From: Sphingomonadales bacterium | GTDB lineage: Bacteria; Bacteroidota; Bacteroidia; Flavobacteriales_D; Crocinitomicaceae | Reading direction: 5' to 3' | Assembly: GCA_016872115.1 (NCBI GenBank) | Contig: VHBC01000001.1 | Location: 124,001-188,000, forward strand | DNA: 64,000 nucleotides | Shown: positions 61,934-64,000 of the stretch, in pieces | How positions within the stretch are numbered: the first letter of the stretch is position 1 | Layout: the number at the start of each line of letters is the position of its first letter | The notes under the pieces: model-generated | The model's input: only the letters and a program-made list of their open reading frames with translations | Databases searched by the model: none | What the model was told of the DNA's origin: nothing | Position numbers and translations under genes: made by a program

Positions 61934-63484
61934 TTAGTCTTTTTGCATGTGCTCATCCTCTTCCGGATCTGGTGGGAATAATTTGGGCGCATCGGATTTG
62001 TTTTGAAGCTTATCGAGCATGTCTTCTAACTGCGAAACCGATAAGTTTTTGGCAATAATTTTTTTGTCTTTATCGAGCACAAACACTTTTGGCGTCGAAT
62101 AGATGTCATAGGTTTGTTGGTAATTCAAACTTTGAAGCGTAGTTGGCTTGCCTTTTTCTCCTGGATAAAGCGGAACCAGTTTTTCAGGGGTAACCTTGGC
62201 AATATCGTAAATAGAATTGGTTACGGCAGCATTAATAAACGTGAGTTTGTTGTCGTGGATGTATTTTTTCCAGGCCTCAAAATCTTTTCCTACGCCTTTG
62301 CCAACAGCAAAGACCTCAATATTACGAGCTTTCCATTTTTCGGTGTAAAGTGTCTGAATTTTTGGCGTTACTTTTTTGCAGTGGCCACATTCTGGATCCC
62401 AGAAATAGAGGATGGTGTATTCGGAATTAAGGCTGTAGAAGTCAATCCATTTGGTGTCGGTTGTGTCGCGCATGATGAGATTTGGCGGCTTGATTCCCAT
62501 GACGGTATTCATTTTGTTGTCGAGGTTTTCGCACAAATCTTCGAATTTATCTTCGGCCACCCAAAAGGCTGGTGACTTACCGCTGGCGTCTTTTGTACAG
62601 AAATAGCGCTTGAGCATGTAGTAATAAACTTTGTCCATGCCCATTATTTCACTTTTGCCGTAAGTTGAAGCTATCCAACCCACTGAATACTCATACATTC
62701 TCGACTTAGGGTCGAGGGCATCACAAAATTGAAAAGCATACTTAATAACGGTGTCCCAATGCTGGATCATCATTTGTTTGCCAAAATAGAACTCTAACTT
62801 ATTTGCAAAAATTGGATTATTGACCAACGCATCGGTCTTCAGATCGGTGTTGTCCCAATAATGGGCGAAATAGTATTTGTAGCGGAAATTGGAATCGAGC
62901 AACGCACCATTGGCATCTTTAGGCGGCTCGGGCACAACCACTTCGGTAGACATCTTTACAATTTTACCAACGAGTTTGGATGGATGCGCCGCTACGAGAT
63001 CTGCTTGGTATTTCTCGACTTCCTTGTTGAGTGCATCAATTTGATTGCCCAAAGAAGTGAAAGCGGCATCTTCTGGCTTGAGTTTGGCGCGTTCTTCGGA
63101 GAGTTTAGCAATCTCGCCTTTTTTACTCGAAATAAATTTGACATAAGGAATAAAAATCTTATTCTCTTCAGATTTATTGATTACCATATTGGCCATAAAG
63201 TCCGGACCTTTGGTGGCCAGTTGAACTTCTTCGTTATTGTAAACGAATTCAAAATAGCGCTGACCCGGTAAAAACAAGCCGACTATACCCGGTTTTTGCT
63301 TGGCACCATCAAAAATGACTTCGCCATTTTTCATCTCAGCGGTGTCGGCGTAGAAGAGTTTAGAACCAAAGTATTTAATTAAATAAACAGTGGTATCTTT
63401 CTGACCTTCAACCTTTAACTTTATTTTTTGAGCACTGAATTGTTGCACGAATAGCAACGAAAAAAGGAGCAATATTTGTTTCAT
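61934..63484 (-). CDS. Thioredoxin-like (TlpA/DUF5106-type) exported protein
   Basis: 516 residues: signal peptide ending in FSAQ, an N-terminal DUF4369-like beta domain (about 20-115), a DUF5106-like helical middle, and a C-terminal thioredoxin fold with the active-site CGHC in FWDPECGHCKKVTPKIQ (about residues 365-380). The last 30 residues are acidic (PPDPEEDEHMQ). It probably keeps periplasmic thiols reduced or oxidised. It is the first gene of the DHH-GldI-FKBP operon. Confidence 0.9.
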   Translation of the reverse strand: MKQILLLFSLLFVQQFSAQKIKLKVEGQKDTTVYLIKYFGSKLFYADTAEMKNGEVIFDGAKQKPGIVGLFLPGQRYFEFVYNNEEVQLATKGPDFMANMVINKSEENKIFIPYVKFISSKKGEIAKLSEERAKLKPEDAAFTSLGNQIDALNKEVEKYQADLVAAHPSKLVGKIVKMSTEVVVPEPPKDANGALLDSNFRYKYYFAHYWDNTDLKTDALVNNPIFANKLEFYFGKQMMIQHWDTVIKYAFQFCDALDPKSRMYEYSVGWIASTYGKSEIMGMDKVYYYMLKRYFCTKDASGKSPAFWVAEDKFEDLCENLDNKMNTVMGIKPPNLIMRDTTDTKWIDFYSLNSEYTILYFWDPECGHCKKVTPKIQTLYTEKWKARNIEVFAVGKGVGKDFEAWKKYIHDNKLTFINAAVTNSIYDIAKVTPEKLVPLYPGEKGKPTTLQSLNYQQTYDIYSTPKVFVLDKDKKIIAKNLSVSQLEDMLDKLQNKSDAPKLFPPDPEEDEHMQKD

Positions 63485-63549
63485 AAGTTCTTCAGTTTCC
63501 CTACGAAAATGCTTGAATTTAAGCTTCCCGAGTTCTTTTTAACATTTCT

Positions 63550-64000
63550 TTAACCAATTCTTTGCAAGACTTGTTCAATTAATGAAGGCTTTGCATACGG
63601 ATTCAAGGCATGGATATGCGCATATTTTTTAAGCCATGTAAGTTGTCGTTTGGCATAATTGCGCGTATGTTGCTTGATTTTGTCGATAGCCTCTTCCCGA
63701 CTCATGTGCCCATCAAAAAAATCAAAAAACTCCTTGTAACCAACCGTTTGTAGTGCCAATAATTTTTGTTGGTCCGGATAAAAAATGTGCGCTTCTTTCT
63801 CCAAACCTTCTTGTATCATTAAATCGACGCGCCGATTAATCCTTGAATACAATTCTTCGCGAGGCCAGTCAATAAAAAAGCGCTGAAGATGAGCCGGATC
63901 CGCTTTTGGACCACTGCGCAAAACCAGATTGGATTGACCAGTTATTTCCACTACTTCTAAAGCGCGAATTAAACGAACAGGATTCATTTGGTCTATATGA
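63550..64000 (-). CDS. miaA: tRNA dimethylallyltransferase, C-terminal part (cut by window end)
   Basis: Only the 3' part of the gene is in the window; the frame stays open to the edge at 64000. MNPVRLIRALEVVEITG is the conserved MiaA segment, preceded by HIDQ still in frame, so the ATG at 63987 is internal and not the start. After this come the family patterns RINRRVDLMIQEGLEKEA and QTVGYKEFFDFFDGHMS, and the helical C-terminus with RNYAKRQLTWLKK. MiaA adds dimethylallyl to A37 of tRNAs reading UNN codons. Confidence 0.95.
   Translation of the reverse strand, partial: HIDQMNPVRLIRALEVVEITGQSNLVLRSGPKADPAHLQRFFIDWPREELYSRINRRVDLMIQEGLEKEAHIFYPDQQKLLALQTVGYKEFFDFFDGHMSREEAIDKIKQHTRNYAKRQLTWLKKYAHIHALNPYAKPSLIEQVLQRIG

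Noticed and set aside
62114-63271. Long plus-strand frames opposite the thioredoxin-like gene
   Set aside because: Antisense shadows of a gene with clear domains, and the frames have no recognisable motifs.

Overview
The window looks like a chromosomal segment of a member of the Bacteroidota, most likely a flavobacterium-type organism. It encodes secreted proteins with C-terminal type IX secretion (Por/T9SS) sorting domains, a GldI-like lipoprotein, GSCFA, DUF4835 and DUF4268 proteins, and the short Bacteroidota form of RNA polymerase omega. Many start regions carry the Bacteroidota -7 promoter element TAnnTTTG. Almost everything is chromosomal housekeeping. I see no phage, insertion sequence, CRISPR array or conjugation gene.

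Layout. 0-5.7 kb: glycosyltransferase, LptF/LptG permease, START-like protein, isoprenylcysteine-type methyltransferase, recR, smpB, LolA. 5.7-14.6 kb: a 1138-residue secreted Asp-box protein, a DCC thiol protein, lon, a GlmU-like protein and a sodium:solute symporter. 14.7-21 kb: a small anchored protein, DedA, rhodanese, ComEC, RecQ, IlvE. 21-25.3 kb: a secreted protein of unknown role, a secreted nuclease/phosphatase-fold protein and a LemA-TPM-TPM operon. 25.5-29.7 kb: an error-prone polymerase cassette (dinB plus a second DnaE) behind a long AT-rich inverted repeat. 29.7-36.5 kb: a compact galactan operon (small membrane protein, galM, GH53 endo-galactanase lipoprotein, GH2 beta-galactosidase, galK, galT).

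36.5-41.4 kb is the least ordinary part. It holds a LOG-family hydrolase, a deleted and frameshifted ACR3 arsenite exporter in front of an intact arsenate reductase, a secreted nuclease-fold protein, a triple-FAS1 T9SS protein, a PhnB-like fragment, a possible 32-residue membrane microprotein with its own promoter and terminator, a frameshifted membrane gene, and tRNA-Asn. 41.5-46 kb: ssb, a SlyD-like FKBP, a fused SpeD-SpeE polyamine enzyme, MutS2 without Smr. 46-52.8 kb: gamma-carbonic-anhydrase-like protein, pyrG, yidC, transaldolase, DUF4268, a T9SS protein, an HD hydrolase. 52.8-59.5 kb: the operon M23/LysM peptidase, bamD, rpoZ, coaBC, DUF4835, recN, GSCFA. 59.6-64 kb: thioredoxin-like protein, NrnA-type DHH phosphoesterase, GldI-like lipoprotein, FKBP lipoprotein, and the 3' part of miaA, cut by the window edge.

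The clearest multi-gene systems are galactan breakdown feeding the Leloir pathway, the DinB-DnaE mutagenesis cassette, and the envelope-biogenesis operons. Repeated placement of TAnnTTTG only three or four bases before start codons suggests that leaderless mRNAs are common here.
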